Of a stretch of DNA of 12,532 nucleotides, positions 5,583-12,503 are shown one piece after another (position 1 is the first letter of the stretch; each line of letters begins with the position of its first letter). The DNA lies in the NCBI GenBank assembly GCA_002392345.1, contig DGGU01000015.1, forward strand, positions 1-12,532. The letters run 5' to 3'. Source of the stretch: Lachnospiraceae bacterium UBA3866 (GTDB lineage Bacteria; Bacillota; Clostridia; Lachnospirales; Lachnospiraceae). Position numbers and translations under genes: made by a program. The notes under the pieces were generated by a model, which was not told the origin of the DNA, ran no database searches, and saw only the letters and a list, made by a program, of their open reading frames with translations.

Positions 5583-6806
5583 ATGTTAGATAAGAGTAAA
5601 ATAAAAAAAATAGTCCTCGCATATAGTGGTGGTCTTGACACATCAATTATAATTCCTTGGCTTAAAGAGAATTATAATAATCCAGAAATTATAGCCGTGT
5701 CTGGCGATGTAGGCCAAGGTGATGAGCTCGTTGGACTTGAAGAAAAGGCCAAGAAAACTGGTGCAGCAAAATTATATGTACTAGATCTTAAAGAAGATTA
5801 TGTAGATAATTATATAATTCCTACTATGAAGGCAGGGGCAATATATGAAGATTATCTACTTGGTACAAGTCATGCAAGACCTTGTATAGCGAAAGGCCTT
5901 GTTGAGATTGCTATAAAGGAAAAGGCGGATGCCATAGCTCATGGTTGCACTGGCAAAGGCAATGATCAAGTGAGGTTTGAATTAGCTGTAAAGCATTTTG
6001 CGCCTGACATGCCCATAATAGCTCCATGGAGAGAGTGGAAGATAAAATCGAGAGAAGAAGAGATAGATTATGCAGAAGCACACAATGTCCCACTTAAGAT
6101 AAGTAGAGAGACTAATTATTCTAAAGATAAAAATCTCTGGCACCTTTCTCATGAAGGGCTTGACCTTGAAGATATTGCTAATGAACCTCAGTATGAGAAA
6201 GATGGATTTCTTGAGATGGGAGTATCACCAATCAAAGCGAAGGATGAACCAACATATATTACTTTGGAATTTGAGAAGGGCGTACCAGTTGCACTTAATG
6301 GCAAGAAAGAGAAGCCTCTCAATATAATTTTAGAGCTTAATAAAATCGGTGGTGAAAATGGTATAGGTCTAATTGATATAGTAGAGAATAGACTAGTTGG
6401 CATGAAGTGTAGAGGTGTGTATGAGACTCCTGGAGGAACTATACTTTATAAAGCTCATGAGACACTTGAGACTGTATGCCTTGATAAGATGACACTTCAC
6501 GAGAAGCAAAAGTTAGCGATAACTTATGCAGAACTTGTGTACAATGGGCAATGGTTCACACCACTTAGAGAAGCGCTAGCAGCATTTGTAGATAAGACTC
6601 AAGAACATGTGACAGGAATTGTAAAATTAAAATTATATAAGGGTAATATAATAAAAGCAGGCATAGAAAGTAAGTACTCTCTTTATGATGAATCTATATG
6701 TACTTTTGGAGAGAGTGATTATAATCAGAAAGATGCAGAGGGATTTATAAATCTATATGGTCTTCCAATACAAGTTCAGGCAAGGCTAAATAATAAAATA
6801 AAGTAG
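5583..6806 (+). CDS. argG: Argininosuccinate synthase
   Basis: The cytoplasmic enzyme joins citrulline and aspartate with ATP (to AMP and PPi), making argininosuccinate, the penultimate step to arginine. The 407 residues are the normal length. The nucleotide loop 'AYSGGLDTS' is at 13-21; 'SGDVGQGDE' follows at 40-48; 'ARPCIAKGLVEIA', 'HGCTGKGNDQVRFE' and 'PWREW' are the expected substrate-binding segments; 'DKNLWHLSHEGLDLED' is the variant of the 'NLWg.s.E' region that I associate with clostridial enzymes. It begins 28 bases after the importer ATPase with no promoter between, so it belongs to the importer unit and should share the ARG-box-like operator. Translation uses GCCCGAAAGG with six-base spacing. 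argH follows 206 bases later. Confidence 0.97.
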   Translation: MLDKSKIKKIVLAYSGGLDTSIIIPWLKENYNNPEIIAVSGDVGQGDELVGLEEKAKKTGAAKLYVLDLKEDYVDNYIIPTMKAGAIYEDYLLGTSHARPCIAKGLVEIAIKEKADAIAHGCTGKGNDQVRFELAVKHFAPDMPIIAPWREWKIKSREEEIDYAEAHNVPLKISRETNYSKDKNLWHLSHEGLDLEDIANEPQYEKDGFLEMGVSPIKAKDEPTYITLEFEKGVPVALNGKKEKPLNIILELNKIGGENGIGLIDIVENRLVGMKCRGVYETPGGTILYKAHETLETVCLDKMTLHEKQKLAITYAELVYNGQWFTPLREALAAFVDKTQEHVTGIVKLKLYKGNIIKAGIESKYSLYDESICTFGESDYNQKDAEGFINLYGLPIQVQARLNNKIK

Positions 6807-6841
6807 TGAGCGCTTGCATAGCTCGCGCGTACATGCGTAAG

Positions 6842-6898
6842 GGCAAGCAATGCGAGCTCAAAAGAAAGGCGTTGTGGCAAGCAATGCGAGCCTAAAAG
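6842..6898 (+). repeat. Two direct copies of a 23-base repeat between argG and argH
   Basis: GGCAAGCAATGCGAGC followed by TCAAAAG (6842-6864) recurs as GGCAAGCAATGCGAGC followed by CTAAAAG (6876-6898), 34 bases apart and 21 of 23 identical. A relative, GGCGAGCTATGTGAGCCC plus TTAAAA, ends the window at 12509-12532. The first copy can also pair in part with GCTTGC at 6812-6817. No function can be assigned. Confidence 0.6.
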
Positions 6899-6904
6899 GA
6901 AAAT

Positions 6905-7006
6905 GTAGGGGCGAGCACTGGAGCGCCCGAGCGTTCATGAACGAGTTTGCTTATAAACTCGACCATCGAGTGAATGCGAGGAAGTGCCCTTGGGGCGCCC
7001 GAAGGG
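6905..7006 (+). repeat. Palindrome-rich repeat block ending in the argH ribosome binding site
   Basis: The block opens with GTAGGGGCGAGC (6905-6916), identical to 12504-12515, in a small hairpin GGGCG...CGCCC. Next come a perfect 12-bp palindrome CGTTCATGAACG (6932-6943), a stem CGAGTTT/AAACTCG (6942-6948/6955-6961), a stem CTCG/CGAG (6958-6961/6967-6970), GTGCCCTT (also at 2090-2097) and the palindrome GGGCGCCC (6993-7000). It ends with GCCCGAAGGG (6997-7006), which is the Shine-Dalgarno of argH, six bases before the ATG. It is GC-rich in AT-rich DNA and has no T run, so it does not look like a terminator. Confidence 0.6.
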
Positions 7007-7012
7007 ATGGAT

Positions 7013-8398
7013 ATGAGTAAAAAACTATGGGCTGGACGTACAAGTGGCAAAACCAATATACTGGCTGATGAATACAATTCATCTATAAAGATTGACAAGA
7101 GAATGTATAAAGAAGATATAGAAGGAAGCATAGCACATGTTGCTATGCTTTCCCATTGTAATATCATAAAAAAGGCGGAAGCTAAAAAGATAACGGATGC
7201 ACTTATTAAGATTAAAAAAGAGATAGAGTTAGGCAAGCTTAAAATTGATGATAGTGCAGAAGATATCCATATGTTCATAGAGGAAATATTGACAAAAAGG
7301 ATAGGGGAGGTTGGAAAGAAACTCCACACAGCGCGAAGCAGAAACGATCAAGTAGCGCTTGACACAAGACTTTATGTTAGAAAAGAGATTATAAGTATCA
7401 ATTTCTTGCTTGATAAATTAATTGAAGTTATAATAGATATAGCGGATAATAATAGGGAAACTATCATGCCAGGATTTACACATCTTCAGAAAGCTCAGGC
7501 AGTGACATTTGCACATTATATACTTGCATATGGGATGATGTATAAGAGAGATATGGAAAGACTCTATGATCTATATAAGAGGGTCAATGTATCCCCTATA
7601 GGAGCATGCGCACTCGCAGGAACGACCTATAAGACAGATAGAAGATACGAAGCGAAGCTTCTTGATTTTGATGGGTTAAGTGAGAATTCTATTGATGCAG
7701 TATCCGATAGAGATTTTATAGTAGAATTTGCATCAGACCTTTCTATCATTGCTATGCATCTATCAAGACAGGCAGAAGAACTTATAATATATACAAGTAG
7801 TGAGTTTAACTATATAGAATTATCAGATGAGTTTACTACAGGATCCTCTATCATGCCACAGAAGAAAAATTCTGATATGGCTGAACTTGTGAGAGGAAAG
7901 ACAGGAAGAGTATATGGCAATCTTATAACTATACTCACGATACTTAAAGGCTTGCCACTGGCATATAATAAAGATATGCAAGAAGATAAAGAGTGTATAT
8001 TTGATTCTATAGATACTGTGAAAAAATCAATAGAGATATTTATACATATGATAAAGTCTATGAAAATACATAAAGATAGGATGAGAGAAGATGCATTAGT
8101 TGGTTTCATCAATGCAACTGATCTTGCTGATTACCTTGTGAATAAAGGGATGGCATTTCGTGATGCATATAAGGTATCTGGAAAGATAGTAAATTATTGC
8201 ATTGAACAAAGTGTAGCTTATGACAAGCAATATACTTTAGAAAACTTACTACTTGAGACATACAAGAAGTTTTCTAAAAAGATAGATAGGGATGTATATG
8301 ATTTTATAAAACTTGAAAACTGTGTTATGAAGAGGATGAGTCTTGGCGGGACATCACCTAAAAATATAGATAGGCAGATAGAGTTTTTGAGTAAGTGA
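7013..8398 (+). CDS. argH: Argininosuccinate lyase
   Basis: This enzyme of the fumarase/aspartase superfamily splits argininosuccinate into arginine and fumarate, the last step of arginine synthesis; it acts as a tetramer. I place the start at 7013 because the reading begins MSKKLWAGRTSG (families start 'M..kLWgGRf'), the length is then 461 residues (the usual about 460), and GAAGGG lies six bases upstream. ATGs at 6974 and 7007 are in frame, but the first lies in repeat DNA and the second directly abuts the Shine-Dalgarno. Signatures: 'HTARSRNDQVA' (about 101-111), 'PGFTHLQKAQ' with His157, and the mobile catalytic-serine loop 'GSSIMPQKKN' at 277-286. The first motif residue is W-A-G-R-T rather than the commoner GGRF. 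It is in one run with argG and the importer. Confidence 0.97.
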   Translation: MSKKLWAGRTSGKTNILADEYNSSIKIDKRMYKEDIEGSIAHVAMLSHCNIIKKAEAKKITDALIKIKKEIELGKLKIDDSAEDIHMFIEEILTKRIGEVGKKLHTARSRNDQVALDTRLYVRKEIISINFLLDKLIEVIIDIADNNRETIMPGFTHLQKAQAVTFAHYILAYGMMYKRDMERLYDLYKRVNVSPIGACALAGTTYKTDRRYEAKLLDFDGLSENSIDAVSDRDFIVEFASDLSIIAMHLSRQAEELIIYTSSEFNYIELSDEFTTGSSIMPQKKNSDMAELVRGKTGRVYGNLITILTILKGLPLAYNKDMQEDKECIFDSIDTVKKSIEIFIHMIKSMKIHKDRMREDALVGFINATDLADYLVNKGMAFRDAYKVSGKIVNYCIEQSVAYDKQYTLENLLLETYKKFSKKIDRDVYDFIKLENCVMKRMSLGGTSPKNIDRQIEFLSK

Positions 8399-8400
8399 TA

Positions 8401-8664
8401 ATGAAGCAAGAAGTATTTAAAACATGGACCTTGGTTCTGCAACTTGGCATATCTATACTTGTGCCGATATTTTTGCTTGTGGCTTTGGGGTATATACTGA
8501 GAGAGAAATTGAATATAGACATGATGCTAATATGTATCATATTAGGCGTTTTAGTGGGGGTTAGAAACACCTATGTAATTATTAAGAATTACTTAAAAAT
8601 GATGGATTCTAGTAAAAATAAAGAAAGTGAACTCATGAAAAAGCATAGGAATTCTTTGAGATAA
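8401..8664 (+). CDS. Small two-helix membrane protein, AtpI/AtpZ (ATP synthase gene 1)-like
   Basis: An 87-residue protein with two hydrophobic helices (about 8-31 and 40-60) and a charged Lys-rich tail. The pattern 'WTLVLQLGISILVPIFLLVALGYILREKL...LICIILGVLVGVRNTYVIIKNY' resembles the AtpI/AtpZ family, which in other bacteria is encoded at the start of the F-type ATP synthase operon and is implicated in assembly or in Mg/Ca transport. No ATP synthase gene follows here. The ATG at 8401 comes two bases after the argH stop; a GTG at 8395 would overlap argH and add two residues. There is no strong ribosome binding site, which suggests translational coupling to argH. It is likely the last gene of the importer-argGH unit. 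Confidence 0.6.
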   Translation: MKQEVFKTWTLVLQLGISILVPIFLLVALGYILREKLNIDMMLICIILGVLVGVRNTYVIIKNYLKMMDSSKNKESELMKKHRNSLR

Positions 8665-8683
8665 GGGCTAACTATGATATAAT
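8656..8683 (+). promoter_or_regulatory. Promoter of the surface protease gene
   Basis: TTGAGA (8656-8661, five of six to consensus) and TATAAT (8678-8683) are 16 bases apart, and TG at 8675-8676 makes an extended -10. The -35 overlaps the end of the AtpI/AtpZ-like gene. GGAGGAG (8701-8707) lies seven bases before the ATG at 8715. Confidence 0.65.
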
Positions 8684-8714
8684 AATTGTAGTATATATAC
8701 GGAGGAGATAAACA

Positions 8715-11582
8715 ATGGTATCTAAAAGATATTTTAAAAAGATTATCTCAATTTTATTATGTGGAAGTTTATTATTTTGCAATATCGTACCTGCGTTTGC
8801 AAATGATAACAAAGCGATTGATGTAGCAACTACGTCTGAATTTGGCAGGGAAGAGGCCGTAGAAGAGGAGCTTTCAGAAGAGGCTTTGGAAGAAGAATTA
8901 GAAGAGACGGAAGAAGCAAGCTCGTATAAAGAAGTTGTTGAAGAAAAAGCCGAAGAAGCTGCTGAAGACGAAGAAGAAAAAGGAGACATCTTAATAGATG
9001 GCGAATTAGAAACTGTATATACAATTATAGATAAAAAAGCAACAGTTAGCGAAACGATTTCATATGGTGATGCTTATATCGCAACTGAAAGTGAGATTGA
9101 GGGTGAAGATGAAGAGTGGAACAATGCTCTCATACCAGTTAAGACTAAGGTTGACAAAGTAAAAAGACCATTTAATGTTTTATTTGGCGACTCTAACCTA
9201 CCAAGTAGTTATGATGGGAGAGAGAAGACTAATGATGATGGGCTATCGATATTGCCACCAATAAGGGATCAAGGTAATTTTGGTACTTGCTGGGCATTTT
9301 CAGTTATAGGTATGGTAGAAACATCGTTAAGAACGAAAGGTCTTGTATCAAGTGATGATGATTCAGATTTGAGTGAGGCAGCACTTGCTTACTTTACGCT
9401 TGGTCTTAAGAATGTAACTAATTCATCTAACATAGATAAGCCTGGAGTAGAAGGAAAAGATTATACAGAGACAAAAGATGATATGGATTTTGCCAATGAT
9501 GGTGGAAACCAGATGGAAGCATTACTTACCGCAACCACCTACATGGGAGTAGTAAAAGAAAATGATGATACATCATATGAGAGATTAAAAGGGTATGAAC
9601 ATAATATTGGTGGGTATACACTTGATGGCAGATATGCTTTTAACAACAATGATTTTGAAATTAAGAATGTTGAGTTTATAAACAAAAATGATAAAAACCT
9701 TATAAAAGAAGCCGTTATGAATAACGGTTCAGTTGCTGTGAATTATGCAGCAAACAAAGGAACAACGAGATCATACACATTTAATGGCAAGTCAAATGAA
9801 AAGTTCTATTCAACCAATGGAAACCATGCAGCTAATCATGCTGTTTTGATAGTTGGATGGGATGATTCAGTTCCTAAAACTTATTTTGCAAATGAACCAA
9901 GCAGTAATGGCGCTTGGCTTATAAGAAATAGTTGGGGATATAGCGGAAGTACTAATTATGGATATTTCTGGATGTCATATGAAGAAAAAAGCATAGATGA
10001 TACTTTATATTCTATAGAGGCTATGGAGACTGATACCTATAAATACAACTATCATTATGATACTACTGGTTATGAAAATGATTTCGGTGGTAAGTATACC
10101 ATAGGTAATATATTTAAAGTTAGCGATGACGAAGATCAAGTACTTAAAGCAATTAATGTAGCTATATCAACCACAAATAATAAATTTACCTTAGAGATAT
10201 ATACTAGAGATGGTGTTATGATAGAACCAACTGGTGGTACTAAAGTATTATCACAAGTTGTGACTAGAGATATAGCAGGAATATGGACTATCGATTTAGA
10301 CAAAGACATATTGTTAAAAAGAAATTCGTATTTTTCTATTGTGCTTAAACCTACAAATACTTTAAAGGTATATGTAGATGATACTGTAGTAAATGATGGG
10401 TCTGAGGAAAGAGATTTCTATAATGAATCATATATTGGTCAAGGCTTTGTGCTTTATGGAAATAAATGGGTTGATTTAAATCAAGAGATATTAGAGTATA
10501 AAAATGGCACATATTATGGAGCTAATTTTAGAATAAGAGGTCTAACGAACTCAGCAACTAAGATTCATTTCAACGCAAATGGTGGAGAAGGCACCATGCG
10601 TGACCAAGGTGCGCTTGAAGGAACGACTGTAAAATTAAACTATAATACATATAAGAGAGATGGATACATATTTGCTGGATGGGAAGACGGAGATGGAAAT
10701 AGTTATGATGATGCAGGCAGCATCAATTTTGATGGTGAAGTCACACTTTATGCTAAGTGGGAAGCTGGCCATAACATAACTTTCCTTCCTGGTGATGGTA
10801 GTGGCTTCATGCAAGTACAAGGCGTAAAGGAAGGCGAAAATGCTATACTTCATAAGAATGCATTCACAAGAAATAATTATAATTTTGCATATTGGCGTTC
10901 AAATAGTGGTAAAACTTATACTAATGGACAAAATATCGGAATATTGAACGAAGATATAACACTCACTGCAAATTGGACAAGAGTTAGTGGTTCAACTCCT
11001 AGAGGTGGAAGTGGCGGTGGCGGCGGCGGAGGTGGCGGCGGAGGTGGAGGCGGTGGTGGTGGCGGCGGTGCAGCCGCAAGTGGTGGAGGCACTATGTATG
11101 TTGCAGGTGGACCTGGAGATGAAAAGGAAGCTGCCGCAGTAGCAACAGAGCAGCTTGCAGCAGTCGCTGTTCCAACAAATGCGACATCACTTAGTGTAAA
11201 TTCATCTAATTCTGCTTGGACAACTGGCGCGAATGGGAAATGGCATCTAAATGTTGTCAATGCGAATGGACAAGTTAAAGAGGCCAAAAATCTATGGGCT
11301 GTTATTAGTAGCGTTGTAACAATTAATGGTGTACCTACAACGACTAAGGCTTGTTATTTCTTTGATGCAAATGGAGATATGGTAACAGGCTGGCTTACCG
11401 ATGCAAATAATAAAAGATTCTTTTTTGAGACTGCAGCGACTTCAGAACAAGGAAAGATGGCTACTGGTTGGAAACAGGTAGAAGGTTCTTGGTATTATTT
11501 TAATCAAGATGGTTCTATGTTTACAGGTGGCGTGACACCTGATGGATATAATATTGGTAGCGATGGCAAGTGGACAAGTTAG
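8715..11582 (+). CDS. Secreted papain-like (C1A) cysteine protease with InlB-type repeats, poly-Gly linker and cell-wall-binding repeats
   Basis: A 955-residue multidomain surface protein. Residues 1-29 are a Sec signal peptide (…VPAFA/N). Residues 46-90 are extremely Glu-rich, and up to about 160 may be a propeptide. The protease domain starts at 'LPSSYDGRE' (162-170) and has Gln186 and catalytic Cys192 ('DQGNFGTCWAFS'), His375 ('NHAVLIVGW') and Asn405 ('RNSWG'), so it should be active. Residues about 430-610 look like the lectin-like beta domain often found after bacterial C1A domains. Two InlB/Flg_new-type repeats follow (about 616-682 and 687-755), each closing in a '..YAKW' or '..TANWT' strand. 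Then come 19 consecutive Gly (767-785) and, from about 815, choline-binding-like repeats ('DANGDMVTGW', 'GWKQVEGSWYYFNQDGSMFTG') that probably hold it on the wall. Targets may be host or environmental proteins (inference). The HAD gene begins on the base after its stop. Confidence 0.9.
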   Translation: MVSKRYFKKIISILLCGSLLFCNIVPAFANDNKAIDVATTSEFGREEAVEEELSEEALEEELEETEEASSYKEVVEEKAEEAAEDEEEKGDILIDGELETVYTIIDKKATVSETISYGDAYIATESEIEGEDEEWNNALIPVKTKVDKVKRPFNVLFGDSNLPSSYDGREKTNDDGLSILPPIRDQGNFGTCWAFSVIGMVETSLRTKGLVSSDDDSDLSEAALAYFTLGLKNVTNSSNIDKPGVEGKDYTETKDDMDFANDGGNQMEALLTATTYMGVVKENDDTSYERLKGYEHNIGGYTLDGRYAFNNNDFEIKNVEFINKNDKNLIKEAVMNNGSVAVNYAANKGTTRSYTFNGKSNEKFYSTNGNHAANHAVLIVGWDDSVPKTYFANEPSSNGAWLIRNSWGYSGSTNYGYFWMSYEEKSIDDTLYSIEAMETDTYKYNYHYDTTGYENDFGGKYTIGNIFKVSDDEDQVLKAINVAISTTNNKFTLEIYTRDGVMIEPTGGTKVLSQVVTRDIAGIWTIDLDKDILLKRNSYFSIVLKPTNTLKVYVDDTVVNDGSEERDFYNESYIGQGFVLYGNKWVDLNQEILEYKNGTYYGANFRIRGLTNSATKIHFNANGGEGTMRDQGALEGTTVKLNYNTYKRDGYIFAGWEDGDGNSYDDAGSINFDGEVTLYAKWEAGHNITFLPGDGSGFMQVQGVKEGENAILHKNAFTRNNYNFAYWRSNSGKTYTNGQNIGILNEDITLTANWTRVSGSTPRGGSGGGGGGGGGGGGGGGGGGGAAASGGGTMYVAGGPGDEKEAAAVATEQLAAVAVPTNATSLSVNSSNSAWTTGANGKWHLNVVNANGQVKEAKNLWAVISSVVTINGVPTTTKACYFFDANGDMVTGWLTDANNKRFFFETAATSEQGKMATGWKQVEGSWYYFNQDGSMFTGGVTPDGYNIGSDGKWTS
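11013..11069 (+). repeat. GGN trinucleotide tract encoding 19 consecutive glycines
   Basis: Nineteen GGC/GGT/GGA codons in a row, within a slightly longer Gly/Ser/Ala-rich stretch (about 11004-11087), join the InlB-type repeats of the protease to its wall-binding end. Codons are mixed rather than a pure triplet repeat, which would slow slippage, but any length change would stay in frame. The local GC content is far above the rest of the gene. Confidence 0.85.
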
Positions 11583-12254
11583 ATGGAGAAGATTGATAGA
11601 AAATATGATTTGATACTCTTTGATCTTGATGGGACAATATTTGACACGGCTGAGACTATCTTAAATTCGCTTAGAGCAACTATAGAATATGCTGGTATTA
11701 GAAAGCTTACGAAGGAAGAAGAGTGGTCTTTTATAGGGCCGCCAGTTCTAAAATCGATAAAAAAATATTATCCTGAATTAAGCGATGAGGAGATCGATAA
11801 ACTCGTAGAGTATTATAGATCATACTATATAGATAATGAATTGTTGAAAGCCGAACTTTTTCCAGGAGTACTTGAGACGATTATATCGCTTCGAGATAAT
11901 GGGTATAAGGTAGCGCTTGCAACTTATAAGATTATGAAATGTGTTACTCCGCTCTTTGAAAATAAGGGTATGACAAAGTATTTTGATAGCATAAGGGGCT
12001 CTGTGGCTGAGTCAGGACTTACAAAGGCAGATATAATGAAGCTTGCTATGGAAGATTGCAAAGTAACCGATGTAGATAGAGTATGTATGGTAGGCGATAC
12101 AGAGTATGACTTACGAGGTGCTATAGCGTGTGATATGCCATTTATCGGAGTAACTTACGGAGCTGGAATTAATAATCTAACTGAGGAAGAGAAAAATTAT
12201 AAGAAGTACATAGCTTTGGTAGACAGGGCGGAAGATATACTGAAGTATGTATAA
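11583..12254 (+). CDS. HAD-superfamily phosphatase, phosphoglycolate-phosphatase-like
   Basis: A cytoplasmic 223-residue phosphatase of the subfamily with an alpha-helical cap between motifs I and II. Motif I 'FDLDGTIFDT' has Asp14 (nucleophile) and Asp16 (acid/base); motif II is 'LATYK' with Thr114; motif III has Lys148 in 'LTKADIM'; motif IV 'MVGDTEYD' has Asp172 and Asp176 for Mg. Length and the cap placed after 'DTAETI' fit Gph/PpaX-like enzymes, whose substrates range from phosphoglycolate to sugar phosphates and pyrophosphate; none can be picked here. The ATG directly follows the protease stop (TAG-ATG) and there is no strong Shine-Dalgarno, so translation may be coupled, although a metabolic link with the protease is not obvious. 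An intrinsic terminator follows 20 bases on. Confidence 0.87.
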   Translation: MEKIDRKYDLILFDLDGTIFDTAETILNSLRATIEYAGIRKLTKEEEWSFIGPPVLKSIKKYYPELSDEEIDKLVEYYRSYYIDNELLKAELFPGVLETIISLRDNGYKVALATYKIMKCVTPLFENKGMTKYFDSIRGSVAESGLTKADIMKLAMEDCKVTDVDRVCMVGDTEYDLRGAIACDMPFIGVTYGAGINNLTEEEKNYKKYIALVDRAEDILKYV

Positions 12255-12273
12255 GATAAAAAGAGTATAATTT

Positions 12274-12298
12274 AGCAGGCTGTGAGCCTGCTTTTTTT
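12274..12298 (+). terminator. Intrinsic terminator after the HAD phosphatase gene
   Basis: AGCAGGCT (12274-12281) and AGCCTGCT (12285-12292) pair perfectly over eight bases around the loop GTG, followed by seven T (12292-12298). It would end the protease-phosphatase transcript. Confidence 0.93.
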
Positions 12299-12503
12299 AT
12301 GCAAAAACTCAGATTTTATGCAGAGACCCCTATACAGACCCCCTATCTTTTTAAAAAGCATGGAGGTTGTACTAAATACGATTATAAAGAATAAGGCTTA
12401 TAGCGAGCAATTTTGGACGCTTGGTCCTCGCAATGAGATTATCTAAGGTTTTAGAATTTTGCTAAAAGCAGTTGCAAAAAAGCTCAACGGACGAGTTCGC
12501 ATC
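12299..12503. other. Non-coding tail with short repeats; no convincing gene
   Basis: AGACCCCTAT (12324-12333) is repeated as AGACCCCCTAT (12336-12346). CTTTTTAAAAAG (12347-12358) is a perfect palindrome, and GGAC/GTCC (12415-12418/12424-12427) and TTTTAG/CTAAAA (12449-12454/12462-12467) can form small stems. A 31-codon frame opens at the ATG 12299 but has no ribosome binding site and overlaps the terminator T run, so I do not call it. Confidence 0.4.

Noticed and set aside
6905..7006. Reading the palindrome block before argH as a CRISPR or tandem array, or as a terminator
   Set aside because: The units differ in sequence and spacing, there are no regular spacers, and no T run follows any stem.
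6974..7012. Upstream in-frame extension of argH from the ATG at 6974 (MRGSALGAPEG...)
   Set aside because: It is encoded by repeat DNA that also holds the argH Shine-Dalgarno; the family start and length fit the ATG at 7013.
8672..8989. Ser/Ala-rich minus-strand frame opposite the start of the protease
   Set aside because: It mirrors GAA/GAG-rich codons of the acidic segment (TTC/CTC/TCT on the other strand) and lacks start signals.
10916..11287. Minus-strand frame of 123 codons with a long run of prolines
   Set aside because: It is the antisense of the poly-Gly tract and wall-binding region of the protease; the Pro run follows from GGN codons on the other strand, and there is no ribosome binding site or promoter.
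12299..12394. 31-codon frame after the terminator
   Set aside because: No ribosome binding site, starts in the T run of a strong terminator, no recognisable sequence.
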